Shown here one piece after another: positions 35,399 through 46,159 of a stretch of DNA of 64,000 bases. How positions within the stretch are numbered: position 1 is the first letter of the stretch; the number at the start of each line of letters is the position of its first letter. This stretch comes from Leptodontidium sp. MPI-SDFR-AT-0119 (lineage: Eukaryota > Ascomycota > Leotiomycetes > Helotiales > Leptodontidiaceae). The translations under genes and the position numbers were made by a program. The stretch spans positions 496,001 to 560,000 of the forward strand of contig JAHLEZ010000033.1 of NCBI GenBank assembly GCA_020726505.1. The letters are read 5' to 3'. The notes beneath the pieces are model-generated. The model was given only the letters and a program-made list of their open reading frames with translations, did not search any database and had not been told where the DNA came from.

Positions 35399-35404
35399 AC
35401 GCGT
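35399..35404. promoter_or_regulatory. ACGCGT (MluI cell-cycle box) upstream of the 300-aa gene
   Basis: A palindromic ACGCGT lies 73 bp before the chosen ATG (35326), with GCGTTTTGGCG just upstream at 35407-35417, similar to an E2F/MBF-type site. In ascomycetes such boxes mark G1/S-expressed DNA-replication genes. A single hexamer can arise by chance, so this is suggestive only. Confidence 0.35.
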
Positions 35405-35500
35405 CCGCGTTTTGGCGTGTTTTCTAAGTTGGTCAAAGCGGAGCACGTGGAAGTGCGTAATTCCTTCAAATGTTTCATGAATCTTGTCACGAGGGATCAA

Positions 35501-35751
35501 AATAGTAATTCGGGATCTCTGATGACAGATATAGACATGAAAGGATTAGTTGTTGAATAGGTTCTGATGGTACTCGGGTTCGAAAGGTCCAACTCGATAG
35601 GTCGAAGTTCCACGCGAACACACATGACTTATCCCCTTTTAAGATTCTGAACCACACCGTTGAGTTTTAGGCCATTGAAGCAGGGAGTTTTTCCCGTAGC
35701 CCTCATACTTCAGTACCATATTCCCGAGAACCCCATCCAATGATTGGTGAC
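35501..35751. other. Intergenic region upstream of the host-like gene
   Basis: Normal base composition; no frame with recognisable content. Probably promoter sequence for the minus-strand gene, truncated or displaced by the TRIM insertion at 35751. Confidence 0.4.
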
Positions 35752-35913
35752 TGTTGGAAATCATGTGATCCAAGAATCACGTGGATACCGAAGGCTCTAG
35801 AAGCCTTGATTTGTAAACACATGGAAAGCTCTCGAAGCTCTTCCTCATGTATATAAACCTACTCTCACTCTACCTTTAGAAGAGTGAGGCATGCAAATAG
35901 TTAAAATATAACA
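35752..35913 (+). repeat. 5' LTR of the TRIM element (162 bp)
   Basis: Starts TGTTGGAAATCATGTGATCC, ends AAAATATAACA. Includes a TATATAAA box at about 35850-35857 (CATGTATATAAACC), a plausible promoter. Confidence 0.9.
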
Positions 35914-36159
35914 TGGTAGCAATTCGAGTAAGATCTGTTCTTTCTCTACATGCTCTCCCGGTAGAGCTTCCTATCGTCAACTAAAGCCGTGATTCCCTAC
36001 GATAACAGGAACTATAGATGCCGACCTACGTTATTAAAGAACGGACCTATTTAGTCGCAAGAGAACTTCCCTCTTTAAACTAATAGAAGTCGGTCTTCTA
36101 GAGAAATAAGAATCGGAGGAATAGCTACCTCGTTAAATATAAAGCAAAGACGAATAAAT

Positions 36160-36427
36160 AAAAGAGCCAGAGCCACAGAGCCCGTGTTAGAACTAGAGCT
36201 ATTAAGCCAGAGCCAGAACCAAGGGACAAATAGGTTAGAACCAGAGCCTTGAGCTAGAGTCAGAACCATAGGCCAAAGCTAGAGCCCGTGCCAAAGCCAG
36301 AGTCAGCCAAAGAGCCAGAACCAGAGCTAAAGCCAAGGGACAAAGGTCAGAGCCAGAGCCATTGAGCCAGAGCCAGAACCAAAGGCCAGAGCTAAAGCCC
36401 AAGCCAAGGGATAGAGCCAGAGCCATC
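36160..36427. repeat. Low-complexity minisatellite (AGCCAGAGCC/AGCCAGAACC)
   Basis: About 270 bases built from degenerate 6- and 10-mers with strong purine/C skew and almost no T on the plus strand. In frame it encodes Arg/Ala/Glu/Pro repeats. The minus-strand open stretches across it are by-products of the composition. Confidence 0.85.
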
Positions 36428-36498
36428 ATTTAATAGTTATATAACTATTATTTTGTCGTCTTAATATCGAGTTAGAGGATACTTAGATCAAGGGGGCG

Positions 36499-36660
36499 TG
36501 TTAGAAATCATGTGATCTAAGAATCACGTAAATACCGAAGGCTCTAGAAGCCTTGATTTGTAAACACATAAAAAGCTCTCGAAGCTCTTCCTTATGTATA
36601 TAAACCTACTCTCACTCTGCCTTTAGAAGAGTGAGGCATGCAAATAGTCAAAATGTGACA
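36499..36660 (+). repeat. 3' LTR of the TRIM element (162 bp)
   Basis: Starts TGTTAGAAATCATGTGATCT, ends AAAATGTGACA; differs from 35752-35913 at a few transition sites only. Confidence 0.9.
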
Positions 36661-36665
36661 GTGAT

Positions 36666-38230
36666 ATAGAACCAAATTAGTTAATTATGGAAAAACGAGG
36701 TCTTATCCGCGACGGCCCTTCGCAAGCTCCGGGGTCACGGACCTCGCTTCGTCGCGGTCAGCTACGGTCCGTAACAATAGCAAATAATAATAATATTAAG
36801 TAAATAACACTTATAAAATTAACTTGATATGTGATATGTAATATGTGATAAGTTATGTATATATAGGTAAGTCTTTGTCCCCTATTATGAGGTTTCTTTT
36901 CTTTAGTAATAATATAATTAAGTAAGTTTTGATCTACGAACTCGTTTTCGATTTCTACGGGTAACTAACGGATCGTAGAATGCGTTTCGAAACCGAGTTT
37001 TGTGTTATTTTGCCGGTCGTCCTAGCTCCTACTCCTGCTCTTCTTTTAGCTTTAGCCCTCTTTTTTTTAATTTTTTCCTTAGTAAGTTTTACTTTTAATA
37101 TACGATTTGTAAAGAAGCTAACTAGTATTCGTAAGTCTTCCCTTCCTACTTAACCCTACTCGCGTTATGCTTTTTTTGTATGGGCTGGTTGTTGTACGTG
37201 TTCTCGTATTGCGTTTAGGTTGCGCGTTTTTTAGTAGCCGCTTTTTTAACTTAGAGGCGTAACTTGTTTAAATTAGCAAGTTTTCCTTTTCTTAAATTAA
37301 ATATTAACCCTTTTTTATTCATTATGAATAAATATGAGCTTATAAATATATTAATAAATTCGTAGTTAAGTAAGTTGTGCTTTTGGGTTATGAGTATTAT
37401 TAGAAAAGTACGGGCTTTTAGACGCAATGTGTTTAAATCCTTGGTTCTTGGATTTGTTGTGTAGTAATTACTATTATGATAGTAAAGGTGCTCGTTAGTT
37501 TTTTCGTAAGTTATATAACCTTTTTTAGTTTATTTCGGATTGTAATTAATATTTCCGAATTCGTAGGTCGGGTTACTAGTCCTGCCTTTCCCACCGCTGT
37601 TGACTTTGCCGTTGCCGCTACTAGTTCTTTTTTTGCTTTAAAGGATTGCTTTCGTTGTTATAATAATTTAGAAGTTACTTCTTTAGTAAAGCGTTATCGT
37701 AGTAGTAAGTTATTAATTCTTGGACATTTTAATTATTTTCGGATTATAATTAACTCGTAATTAAATAGCTCTCACTGCCGCCTTTGCCGCCTGCTTCGTC
37801 ACCCGCCGCCGCACTTTTTCTTAGAGGGCACGTCGTTTCGTTGAGCCTTATAAAAAGTTAGCGGCTTTTTATGAAGAGGAGGTGGAGGTATTAAAGAAAA
37901 AGAAGGGGATAAATTATTTTGTTTTAATATCGGTCGAACTCGGGTGGTACCACGTATTCAGAGTTTAAATTAACATATTTGAGGGGCAAAATCCTATGTG
38001 GAAAAATGTGTATTTAAGGAAAGGAGAGCTTTATACGAGAGCTCTCCTTAAATGCTTAATAAGCGAGCATATGACTAGAGCATAACGATTATTAAACCAA
38101 CACTGGCAAAATTTCCTTTTCGAGAGCTGCCCGCTCTCGAACCAGTTCAGCTAATAATCGGTAAAGCAAAAGAAGTAAAAGTAAAACGAAAAAAAAAGTA
38201 TAAGTAAAAAGCGACGTTAGATTAAGCATG
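36666..38230. other. Unassigned sequence between TRIM and the Tc1 element
   Basis: Starts with a GC-rich patch (36700-36772) ending GGTCCGTAACA that looks like an LTR terminus, but no partner is in the window. From about 37400 the plus strand has coding-like stretches, for example an open frame at 37476-37760 and a later ARRFVEPYKKLAAFYEEEVE segment at about 37825-37895. These resemble a decayed transposon ORF of unknown family. Nothing firm. Confidence 0.35.
38021..38049. repeat. Inverted repeat: AAGGAGAGCT / AGCTCTCCTT
   Basis: Perfect 10-bp arms around a 9-base loop, with TTTAAGGA/TCCTTAAA immediately outside. Could form a hairpin or be part of an LTR. No surrounding gene. Confidence 0.6.
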
Positions 38231-38232
38231 TA

Positions 38233-38260
38233 CAATCGGTTCCCTGTACTGTTCGCTAAT
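38233..38260 (+). repeat. Left terminal inverted repeat of the Tc1 element (28 bp)
   Basis: Reads CAATCGGTTCCCTGTACTGT inward and matches 39504-39531 in reverse complement except at two transition sites. Confidence 0.92.
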
Positions 38261-38339
38261 CACGTGCAGAGGCCTCCATGACTTTAAACGCGTATAACTT
38301 CTTAACTATTAGTCTTATTTACACTATTTCAAGCTTAAA

Positions 38340-39400
38340 TTAAAGATATACTAATATTTTGTCGCTCCCCCCTTGTTTTTAATACAAGCATTAATCCGTG
38401 CTCTTATACTTGCATTTAACCTCTCAAGCGTTTCAGGCTTGATTTGAGGCCAAACTTCCTCTAAAGCTCGCTCTATTATTCTAATATTCTTAATCTTATG
38501 CCTTTGTTTAATAATCATATTCTTGATTTGCTTTCACAAATTCTCAATTAGTGAAAGATCAGGCGATTGTGGAGGCCATTGCAATTGTGAAATACCTTAT
38601 TACTTCATGTATTTCCTCACCACTTTAGTAGTATGCCAAGGAGTATTATCCTCTTATATAACTACCCTAGGGCCGTATTTTTCAACTATTCTCTTATAAA
38701 AAGGGATAAAATGCTTTTTAAGAGTCTCTAAATAACGCTTTGCGTTTATCCGTCCCCTCCTCTTAATAATAACTAACGGTCTTATCTCATTACCGCAAAA
38801 ACAAGACTAAACTCTAACACTCGTTCGTCTACTCTTAAAGCTAAGCTTTACGTTCTTCTCCAAGTACTCTTCTTTAGGCCCGCGCGTGACGTAAATAGTG
38901 TTTTTATCTTTCTCGACGTGAAATATAATCTTATTACTTTAACAGATCTTTTGGTAGTTTCTTTTAGTCTTTTTTTATTACTTACACTAAATTAATCGCT
39001 TGTTTTTATGCTTAGGCTTCAAATATAACTTCTTGCGAGGCTTACGTTTAGCTTTGTTATAAGTTTTAAGGATTTTACGGATTATATTGCGGCCAAGCTT
39101 GTGACTTGATTTAAACGAAGTTGTAAGGGCGTAAAGAGTATCTCTTGGATTTTGATTTACGTAACGTATAAGCGCTCGATCGTTTTTATTACTCGTCTTC
39201 TTGGAAGGTCCACTTTTAGGCTTATTCTCAAAGCTAAAATCGCTAGTTTTTAGCCTTCGCTTAATAATACTACAAACAGTGAAGTAAGGGGTCTCTTCTA
39301 GCTTAAATATTGCGGTAAATCTATGCCTATCGAGATAACGAGTCCAAATTTAAGCTCTTTAAGCTAGCGTTAGCTCCTTGCGATCAGTCTTGCGATTCCG
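38340..39400 (-). pseudogene. Tc1/mariner transposase relic
   Basis: The minus-strand frame opens with a helix-turn-helix region (RYLDRHRFTAIFKLEETPYF, then KSGPSKKTS). It continues KLGRNIIRKILKTYNKAKRK and the catalytic core: SNKIIFHVEKDKNTIY, EDNTPWHTTK and WPPQSPDLSLIENL, ending KNKGGSDKI...VYL with TAA at 38340-38342. The order matches the DDE core (first Asp region, Asp, then Glu in SPDLxxIE). The first catalytic Asp of the usual SDE reads Asn (SNK), a G-to-A change that would inactivate it. There are only a few stops, so this is a recent loss compared with the LTR elements. Start codon not fixed. Confidence 0.88.
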
Positions 39401-39503
39401 GCTTATAACTCAAAGCAGTGTTTTAATATTATAAAAATTAAATTTAAGCGGGGAATTTGAAATGTGGGTGCGGGGCTTTTTAAGTCAAGTTAATTTAGGA
39501 AAA

Positions 39504-39531
39504 ATTAGCGAATAGTACAGGGAACCAATTG
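39504..39531 (-). repeat. Right terminal inverted repeat of the Tc1 element (28 bp)
   Basis: Reverse complement of the left repeat with two transitions; followed by TA. Confidence 0.92.
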
Positions 39532-39533
39532 TA

Positions 39534-40135
39534 CTGCCTTAAATAAGGCTTTTGCTACCTCGATATGCATCCTATATTATACAAAGAATTCAAGAGCTCG
39601 CAAATTATCTCGTAATAGGATACGCTTTTTTTATGCTACTTTCCTAAAGTTTTCTATTATTTAATCTTGGAAATATTTTTAAAAGTCTTGCATTAAGAAT
39701 TCTCCCTAGGTACTCCTATTACAACGAAAGCTTTAGAAGTATTATAAGTAGGTCGTTGCTTTTACTAATATTAAGTAAAGCTAAGAGTCCATTTTTGGGA
39801 AATCGAGGGGATTAGGCGAAGGTAAGTAAGATGAGGACGAAATTAATGATTTGCATGTAACTTAACGAGTGATATAAGCTTATTGAAAAGCTTAAAGAAG
39901 TATTAAAGTATAAGAGAAAAAACAATTCTTATAAGAGGTATTAAATAAGGTTTAATAAAAGCTCGTATACGAAAATTACCGAAATTGCTATTAATGCGTA
40001 TTCGAAACGCCGAAACACCGAAATTGCTGTTAATGCGTATAAAACCGATCTGCAACGAGTAACGTGGTCTTAATAAAAAAGGTATTGAAGTTTAAGGAGG
40101 TATTGAGAGATGAAGAGGGGGGGTGGGTTTCGTTG
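39534..40135. other. Unassigned sequence left of GypB, with a short tandem duplication
   Basis: No gene supported. Two copies of a 24-bp sequence beginning ACCGAAATTGCTATTAATGC lie at 39978-40001 and 40017-40040, 39 bp apart. The rest is A+T-rich. Confidence 0.45.
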
Positions 40136-40140
40136 AGTTG

Positions 40141-40442
40141 TGTTACGGCTGGCCAAAGGTTAATACGACGAGTTGACTTAAGCTTTATATTTAGACTTAA
40201 GGCTACGCTCAGAATCAAGAAGAAAAGACAAGGAGGAAAGGAGAGCTCTCTATAAGGGAGGGCTCGAGTATATATATATAAAAGACCCTCTTAATAAGGC
40301 TTAGCGTAGTCGAGTATTATTTACGTTAATATATCGTAAGCTCACTACTTAGTTTTCCTTATTAAACTTAGTGCCGTCGCATAGCCAGTGATATTACAAG
40401 CTTGTGTCGGTTAAAATATAAAGCGTATCGTAAGTCGTAATA
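40141..40442 (-). repeat. 3' LTR of GypB (302 bp)
   Basis: The plus strand starts TGTTACGGCTGG and ends TAAGTCGTAATA; read on the minus strand it opens TATTACGAC, so the ends are a short inverted repeat (TGTTACG-type). The flanking 5-mer is AGTTG (40136-40140). The partner LTR is outside the window, so the left boundary is by TG and inverted-end match. Confidence 0.72.
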
Positions 40443-40471
40443 TTCCCCCCCCCCCTCCCCCCCCCCCCCTC
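40443..40471 (-). other. Polypurine tract of GypB (poly-G on the minus strand)
   Basis: The plus strand is a C run with a single T, directly inside the 3' LTR: the expected place for the plus-strand primer of reverse transcription. Near-homopolymeric, so its length may be affected by sequencing slippage. Confidence 0.7.
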
Positions 40472-40479
40472 TTAAAAAC

Positions 40480-43400
40480 TACGTCCGCGTAATTGTAACT
40501 ATAATTATGTCGTTCTCGAGGTCGTTGTAGTCGTTAATACTAGCGTTATAAGCCTCTAGCTACGTTAGGAAATCTCTTGGCGGGCCTTTAGTATTTAAAT
40601 ACTCTAAGTGAAACCTCTTAATTATATATAGAGTTATTATAATATCTAAGTATAAGTACTACTTTAAGTCTTCGTCAGCGCCTAACCACTTAATATAATA
40701 AAATGGCTTGTTTTACATGACCTTAGAGCTAAAGATACCTTTAATTTTCTATTTATCCTGCTTAGGCAGTAGCTAAATAAGTACCGGCGTAACTCTAGCT
40801 TACCCCGGTAGGCGGTTGTCGACGTACTTACGGAACGAGTATAAGTAAAAGACAAAGTAAATTAACTAGTCCTCTAGTAACTTAACTTTTTAACTCTCTC
40901 CTTCCTTAGTAATTACCTTAACAAGGTCGTACTACTTATTAAATAACTTCCTTAAGGGTTAGTCGACGTTTTAGTTTTAAGTGTCGACTAACATTAAGTC
41001 GTTAACGTCTTAGTCGACAGCGCATTACTTACGATTCGCTAGTCATTCTATTTTCTCTTATTAATCTTTAAGAGATAACTATACGACTTCTATAACCTCC
41101 TTTATTTATAATATTACTTAAAAAGCCTCCTCGCGATTAAGTTCTTCTATTGCCGTAATTAGAGGCTCTAAGTTAACTAAGTCTTAAAAAGTCCTTAGCT
41201 TAACGCCGTTAAGTAACTAAAAAGGGGATAAGCGGCCTAAGGACTTATATAATAACGTCAATTAAACGATATTTATAATTAATAAGAAGTTACTCTAATT
41301 ATCTTAGTAATAGTAACAAAAAAGACAAAGCCGTTACTTAATATATTAATTCGTTACCTTTATTTAGCTATTAACGTTTAAGTTATACGCTGTCATTAGC
41401 TTTACTTTAGTTCTAAGGATACGACAGTACTTCTTCTAAAAGAAAGAGACGAACTGAGGTTTATAATCTAAGATAATAAAGTCCGGCATACTAAAGTATC
41501 GAGTCTAATAAACGAGGAAAAGAATAGCTATACCTTTAGCCGTAATTATGTCGTTATAAGGTATTAAGACCGGTTTTTTAAATAAGCGGTTAATAATAAT
41601 TATAGTAAAGTTATAGCCGTTCTTGTCTAGTAATAACTTCGTGAAGTCTATCGTGAAGTGTTAGTATAGCCGAGCAGGGATTAGTAGGGGGTATAAGAAA
41701 CTAGAGGTCTTATCCCTACAGGCTTTTTATCGAGAGTAACTACAATTAGCTACGTATTAAGCTATGTTTGTAATAAGGCTATTTTAATAATATTTACGAC
41801 TTAGTAATACCTTTATCTTTCTAATTCTCGCGTATATTATTAAAAATTAAGAATATATATAGCGGATAAGTGTCGTGCGAAGCTCTAGCGGCTCTAAGGG
41901 CACTTTTAGGCGGCCTTAGAAAAGTAACTTATCGTTTATTAACTAGTAGTCTAACGATTATTCCTTAGCCTTTTATTAGAGAGGCTCTAGCGAGGGCGAA
42001 GTCTTATTAGTTAAAAGTACTTAGTTAATAATATTATATTCCGCGATATTATATACTACTATAAAGTTCGGGTCTAGCTCCTCCGCGGTAGGCGTCTCCG
42101 GGTCGATTAGTACTCTTGTATTAAGCTCAAGCTTTAGCTCTAAGTCGTCACGTGGCTTAGCGTCGTAATCCGGGATTATAGCCTTTATAAGTGCTAAGGG
42201 TATCGTCTCTACGACTTTAATATAGGCGTCTATTAGATTAACGACAGAGAGCTGGAGGTCACTAGTGACTCGTGGATCGATTTTATCCGTCGGAATTAAC
42301 TATTAACTGCGAATAGCCCGTTTGCGTGCCTTTGTAGCCGTAAGGTCTTAATCCTAACAAGATAAGGTATTAACTAACGTATTAGTTGTCTTAGTATAAT
42401 ATATAATCGTGAAATAAAAATCCGCAAAAAACTTGGCTTATTAAGCCTGCCTAGTTATAAAGTCCTTAGTAATCATAAAGTACTTTAAGGCTTAGTAGTT
42501 TGTATAAACAAGAACATTTTTTTAGGCACCTAAGAGCTCTAAGTAATATTACTTAAATAACCGGAAAATCGCTAATATTTCTTTATTATAAATCGGGTAG
42601 TTAAGCTCGGGGTTCGTTATAGTCTTAAAGAAGTATCTTATAAAGTAAAAAATGTCGTCCTTTTAAAGCTAGAATAAAACCCTAGCGACGACTTTATTTG
42701 AGGAATTAGTCTCCAGCTGCGTTTGCTTAATAGGGTCGTAGTAGCGAAGAACCGGCGTAAATTAGAGGGCTTCCCGAAGAGTTTCTTAGGCGTTCTTATA
42801 GGCGTTATTAAAGACGAAGGGAACATTCTTTTTAGTAAGTATTATAAGGGGTCGTGTGATACGACTATAGTCATTAATAAACTGGCGGTAAAAGTTATAA
42901 AAGCTAAAGTAACTTTATATACCTTATATATTATTAGCGTATTATTAGTCTTTAATTATACTAATCTTCTTTAGGTTTACTTTTACGTTATTTACTTTAA
43001 TAACAAATCCTAGGAACTTAGTCTTTTACACACTAAACTTAGACTTTTTAATATTAGCCTAAAATTTGTGTGCTTATAATATTACTATAACTTTCTTAAC
43101 GTAAATCTTATATTTCTTTAAAGTAGACGAATATATAAGGATATCGTTTATATAAGCCGCGCAAAAGTCGTTAAGGTACTTTATAAAGATATTATTAATA
43201 AATCGCTAGAAAGTCACTAGACTATTAGTGAGGCTAAAAGAAAGGACCTTATACTTATATATATTATATTAGATGTAAAAGGTCGTATAGTCTTCACTCT
43301 CGGGGGATATACAAATGTAGTAAAAAGCTTACTAAATATTAAGCTTTATAAAAACTTTTGCCTTATAAATACAAGTTATTATCTCATTAATTAAAGGGAT

Positions 43401-43824
43401 CAGGTATAAGTCTTTCTTTAATAAGGCATTTAGCTTCTAATAATCGATATATAGCCGGAGACTGCTATCGGCTTTCTTAACAAAGAGAATAAGGGTCGTA
43501 TATAGTGTGCTAAAGGGCTTAATAAAACCTTTATATAAGTTGTTAATAATATACTACTTAGTCTTTAATAACTATTCTTTAATTATACGCCGGAGAGGTT
43601 TAAAGAATAAGTCGTTCTCCTTAGTAAGCTCGATTTAGTAGTCTACGCCTTAGCGATGCGCTAGTAATTCGTCGGAGGCTCGCCGGGAGAAAAGAGGAGT
43701 ATACTTTTAATACTCTGCCGGGAGATTCTTACTTACTAGCTTATTATCTTGCGCGTACTTAGCCTCTAGGGCCTCCTCTGAGGTTAAGTCTCCGTTCATC
43801 GATGTGAGCTTAATACTTATTTAG
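40480..43824 (-). pseudogene. GypB pol relic: reverse transcriptase, RNase H, integrase, chromodomain
   Basis: Minus strand, right to left. Reverse transcriptase at about 43560-42980 has LFVKKADSSLRLYIDY, FSLTNSLVTF and active site AYINDILIYS at 43141-43160 (usual YLDDILIYS; Asp to Asn). RNase H is at about 42850-42400. The integrase core is at about 41700-41200, with HFTIDFTKLLLDKNGYNFTI and YFSMPDFIILDYKPQFVSFF carrying the DxxxxF(V/T)S-type motif. A C-terminal segment follows, then a chromodomain at about 40750-40560 reading FYYIKWLGADEDLK, YLYLDI and FHLEYLNTKGPPRDF. Chromodomains of this group target integration to heterochromatin. Stops throughout. Confidence 0.87.
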
Positions 43825-44080
43825 TGTCGGTGCAGTACCGGTTTATGTACCACGCCGCAAGTGTGAATATATTCAAAATGCGAGTATGGCGATAGAGTAA
43901 TAAATATATGGTTCAAAATTTGTGTATATTCTAAGAGAGTGTGAGAAGAGCTAGACTATATACTACGAAACCCCACCGAATCTCCACCGAAACTAGTCTG
44001 GCTAAGCTCTAACCTTGACTTTAACTCGCACCCCCTTTTCTAGACTAAAGTATACTTATGTAAGGACCTGTGGACTAATA
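43825..44080 (-). repeat. 3' LTR of CopB3 (256 bp)
   Basis: Starts TGTCGGTGCAGTACCGG, ends TGGACTAATA. Closest to the inferred ancestral LTR at its CpA sites. Confidence 0.92.
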
Positions 44081-44305
44081 TAAGCAAAACTTCTTTTAGA
44101 AAGACTATTTCTAATACACGTAGAAGTAAATAATGAGTAATATATAAGAAATAATAAATAAAATAATAGAATATCTAATAGCGTCTATGCCCGGCCCGAA
44201 AGTGTCCCGAAAGGGATCCGAATCTGGCGGTACGTAGTAACGAAGCTAAGCGAAAACTAGTAACAATAGGAACCCTTAGTATTATGTAATATAATAGATA
44301 TATAT

Positions 44306-44996
44306 ATGTCGCTTTTTCCTAAAGGTTTGGAGTCTCCTTTAGTTAATACATATACAACTACCGTACGTATACTACTTTCTGATCTCTCTAATTCGCCTAA
44401 TATAGCTCAAAAATTAATAGTTCTAAGAAGACTATATTAAATTAAATAGATAACTTAAAAGTAAATATACTCTTCAGAGATAGTTCAGTAGGGAAACGAT
44501 ATACTAACTAAAAACAATACTTGCACCAATTCCCACAGGAGCGCTCAACCTTGCCTACCGCAAATGCTATATTCAGTATGTCCGCCTTATTACGAAGGAC
44601 CCGTTCTACGAGTACTTTTTTAATAATCTTAAGAGTAAAAAATGCGCGTATTACGTAGCAAAAAAGTCCCGATATAACTTAATAAGTGTTCTTATTTCTT
44701 TTCCTTATTCTAAATCGTATCTGAACCACTACTAAAAGTGCTCCGGACATACGATTACTAACATATAGTAAATCCCGTGGTTTATCGCCGAAGAGTACCT
44801 TCGTTTAGTTGCCGCTCTCGAAGTAAAAAATAAAGAAGTTATCGTTACCGCCGCTAAATTAATTAATTTAGTATTATTAATCGCCGCTGCTAGCGCACTA
44901 AAGATTATTAGGGAGTTGTCGCTAGCGTTATTAAAGGAAACGCGCGCTATACGCTAGGAAATCGCTGGCTTAGCCAGCTCGCAAGTAGTAAGTTAA
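44306..44996 (+). pseudogene. CopB3 antisense cysteine-rich gene relic
   Basis: Same gene as at 6361 and 8324. ATG 44306 opens a 155-nt first segment, followed by GTAAATATAC at 44461, TACTAAC at 44502-44508 and CCCACAG at 44532-44538; the second segment ends with TAA at 44994-44996. The latter reads LAYRKCYIQYV, KSKKCAYYVAKKS and an Ala/Leu-rich tail ending LASSQVVS. Here the best acceptor-like CAG is one base earlier than the AG that keeps frame in the other copies, so the exact splice site or a one-base change is uncertain. Confidence 0.58.
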
Positions 44997-45551
44997 TCCC
45001 TTATTCCTTTTTAATATTAAGGATCCTAAGTATTAACGCTTTATACGATAAGAGACAATACTAGTCCTAAACTAGCTCCTTATCGTCGCCTCCTCTGCCG
45101 CCATCAAGCGTAGTAGGGAGAACGGTGGTAAGAACGATTTTCTTATGAAGCGCCCCCGTCGTAGTCGCCGCTATAGCGCGGAGGAGGAGGGGGAAAAGGA
45201 AGAACTTCTCTCTAATATATATACGTAGGGGATTCGGCCTTGTTTCGGATTAGCTTTGTAGTAAGTTTATTATAGCGGCACTTTCTTTATACTATTATAC
45301 GGGAGTAGCCTCTTATAATGAAACCGGTAGTTTGTTCCTATTAGAGTGTCGTCGCAAGGTCGCCCGTTAGTGCTTTAAATTAAAAGGTGTTTAAAACTAA
45401 ATCGAATATGTTTTTGACTTCGTAAATTAATTAAATATAAAAATAATCGCAAGTGATAAATTAATAAATAAGAGTTATAAAGAAATGCGAAAAAAATCAA
45501 TAAGCGTAAGAAACCCCTTTATTACTAGTTCAAATTAACTTTAATTAACTA

Positions 45552-45731
45552 TTAAACTTAACCCTTTATTTTAATAGTAAAGATATTAGTGTTAATAAAA
45601 TCCCAAAGAGCCTTATTTAGAGCGCTCTTCGTTATAGCGTTAGTAGGATTATTAGCGCTATTAATCCATCGAACCTTCGTTAGCTTTCTGCGCTCGTATA
45701 ATTGACGAATAGCTATAATATTAATTATTAG
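45552..45731 (-). pseudogene. CopB3 gag-pol relic, C-terminal piece
   Basis: The last 180 bp of the polyprotein (stop 45552-45554, RNase H tail) before the GypC insertion. The other part is at 58122-63173. Confidence 0.82.
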
Positions 45732-45950
45732 TGTAAAGTGAGCATAAACAAAAGCTCTAGAATAAAGTGCAGAGCACCAAGGACTAAGCCCTTCGGGTAC
45801 TAGGTCTTCAAAGTAAAGTGGAAAAAGTCTTTAATTTCTTTCTAAAATATAACTAGGCAAGACCTCTTATATTACCCTAGAGGCAGTTTAGTTTATGCCT
45901 TAGAAGCCTTAGGCTTTATAACGAAAGCTAGCCCTAATGGCCGCTTAATA
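45732..45950 (-). repeat. 3' LTR of GypC (219 bp)
   Basis: Starts TGTAAAGTGAGC, ends GGCCGCTTAATA. Equal length to 57899-58117 with transition differences. Confidence 0.9.
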
Positions 45951-46159
45951 TCCGTCCCTAACTATAATAATAGTCGCCTTAGACTATAGCCTAAGCCTAG
46001 TCATCGAAACTTAATAAGGGTTAGACTAATAAAAGAAAGAAAAAAGAAAAAAAAGGAAAAAAAAGCCCGCCCGAATCTAAGTTATCTTAAATAATTTATA
46101 TATAAAAAGAAAACATTCTTCGTTTATCGGCGACTTTATCTTATAATCTTAGATTATAG

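Larger units (their letters stand above)
35752..36660 (+). mobile_element. TRIM-like miniature LTR retrotransposon, 909 bp
   Basis: 162-bp LTRs (35752-35913 and 36499-36660) are flanked by GTGAC (35747-35751) and GTGAT (36661-36665), a duplication with one C-to-T change. Right after the left LTR, TGGTAGCAATTCG resembles an initiator-Met-type primer site. AAGGGGGCG just before the right LTR is the polypurine tract, so the element is plus-strand. The 585-bp interior has only a short Copia Gag-like scrap (LFKLIEVGLLEK at about 36070-36105) followed by a low-complexity tract. It is the only LTR element here in plus orientation. Confidence 0.88.
38233..39531 (-). mobile_element. Complete Tc1/mariner element, 1299 bp
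   Basis: Terminal inverted repeats of 28 bp (38233-38260 and 39504-39531) begin CAATCGGTTCCCTGTACT / CAATTGGTTCCCTGTACT when both are read inward. They are flanked on both sides by TA (38231-38232 and 39532-39533). The interior holds one transposase gene on the minus strand. It is among the least decayed elements here, with only two differences between the repeats, both transitions. Confidence 0.93.

Noticed and set aside
34494..35560. Several overlapping open frames on both strands within and around the 300-aa gene
   Set aside because: They overlap the longer frame 34424-35326 in other frames and show biased, motif-free composition; stops are rare there only because of base composition.
36075..36429. 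Two minus-strand open frames rich in Leu, Trp and Ala
   Set aside because: They are antisense readings of the AGCCAGAACC minisatellite in the TRIM interior, whose lack of T removes stops.
36662..36772. A solo LTR ending GGTCCGTAACA
   Set aside because: TG...CA ends can be drawn, but there is no second copy and no target duplication apart from the one owned by the TRIM element.
40030..40255. Overlapping open frames on both strands
   Set aside because: They cross the left boundary of the GypB LTR and have no recognisable content.
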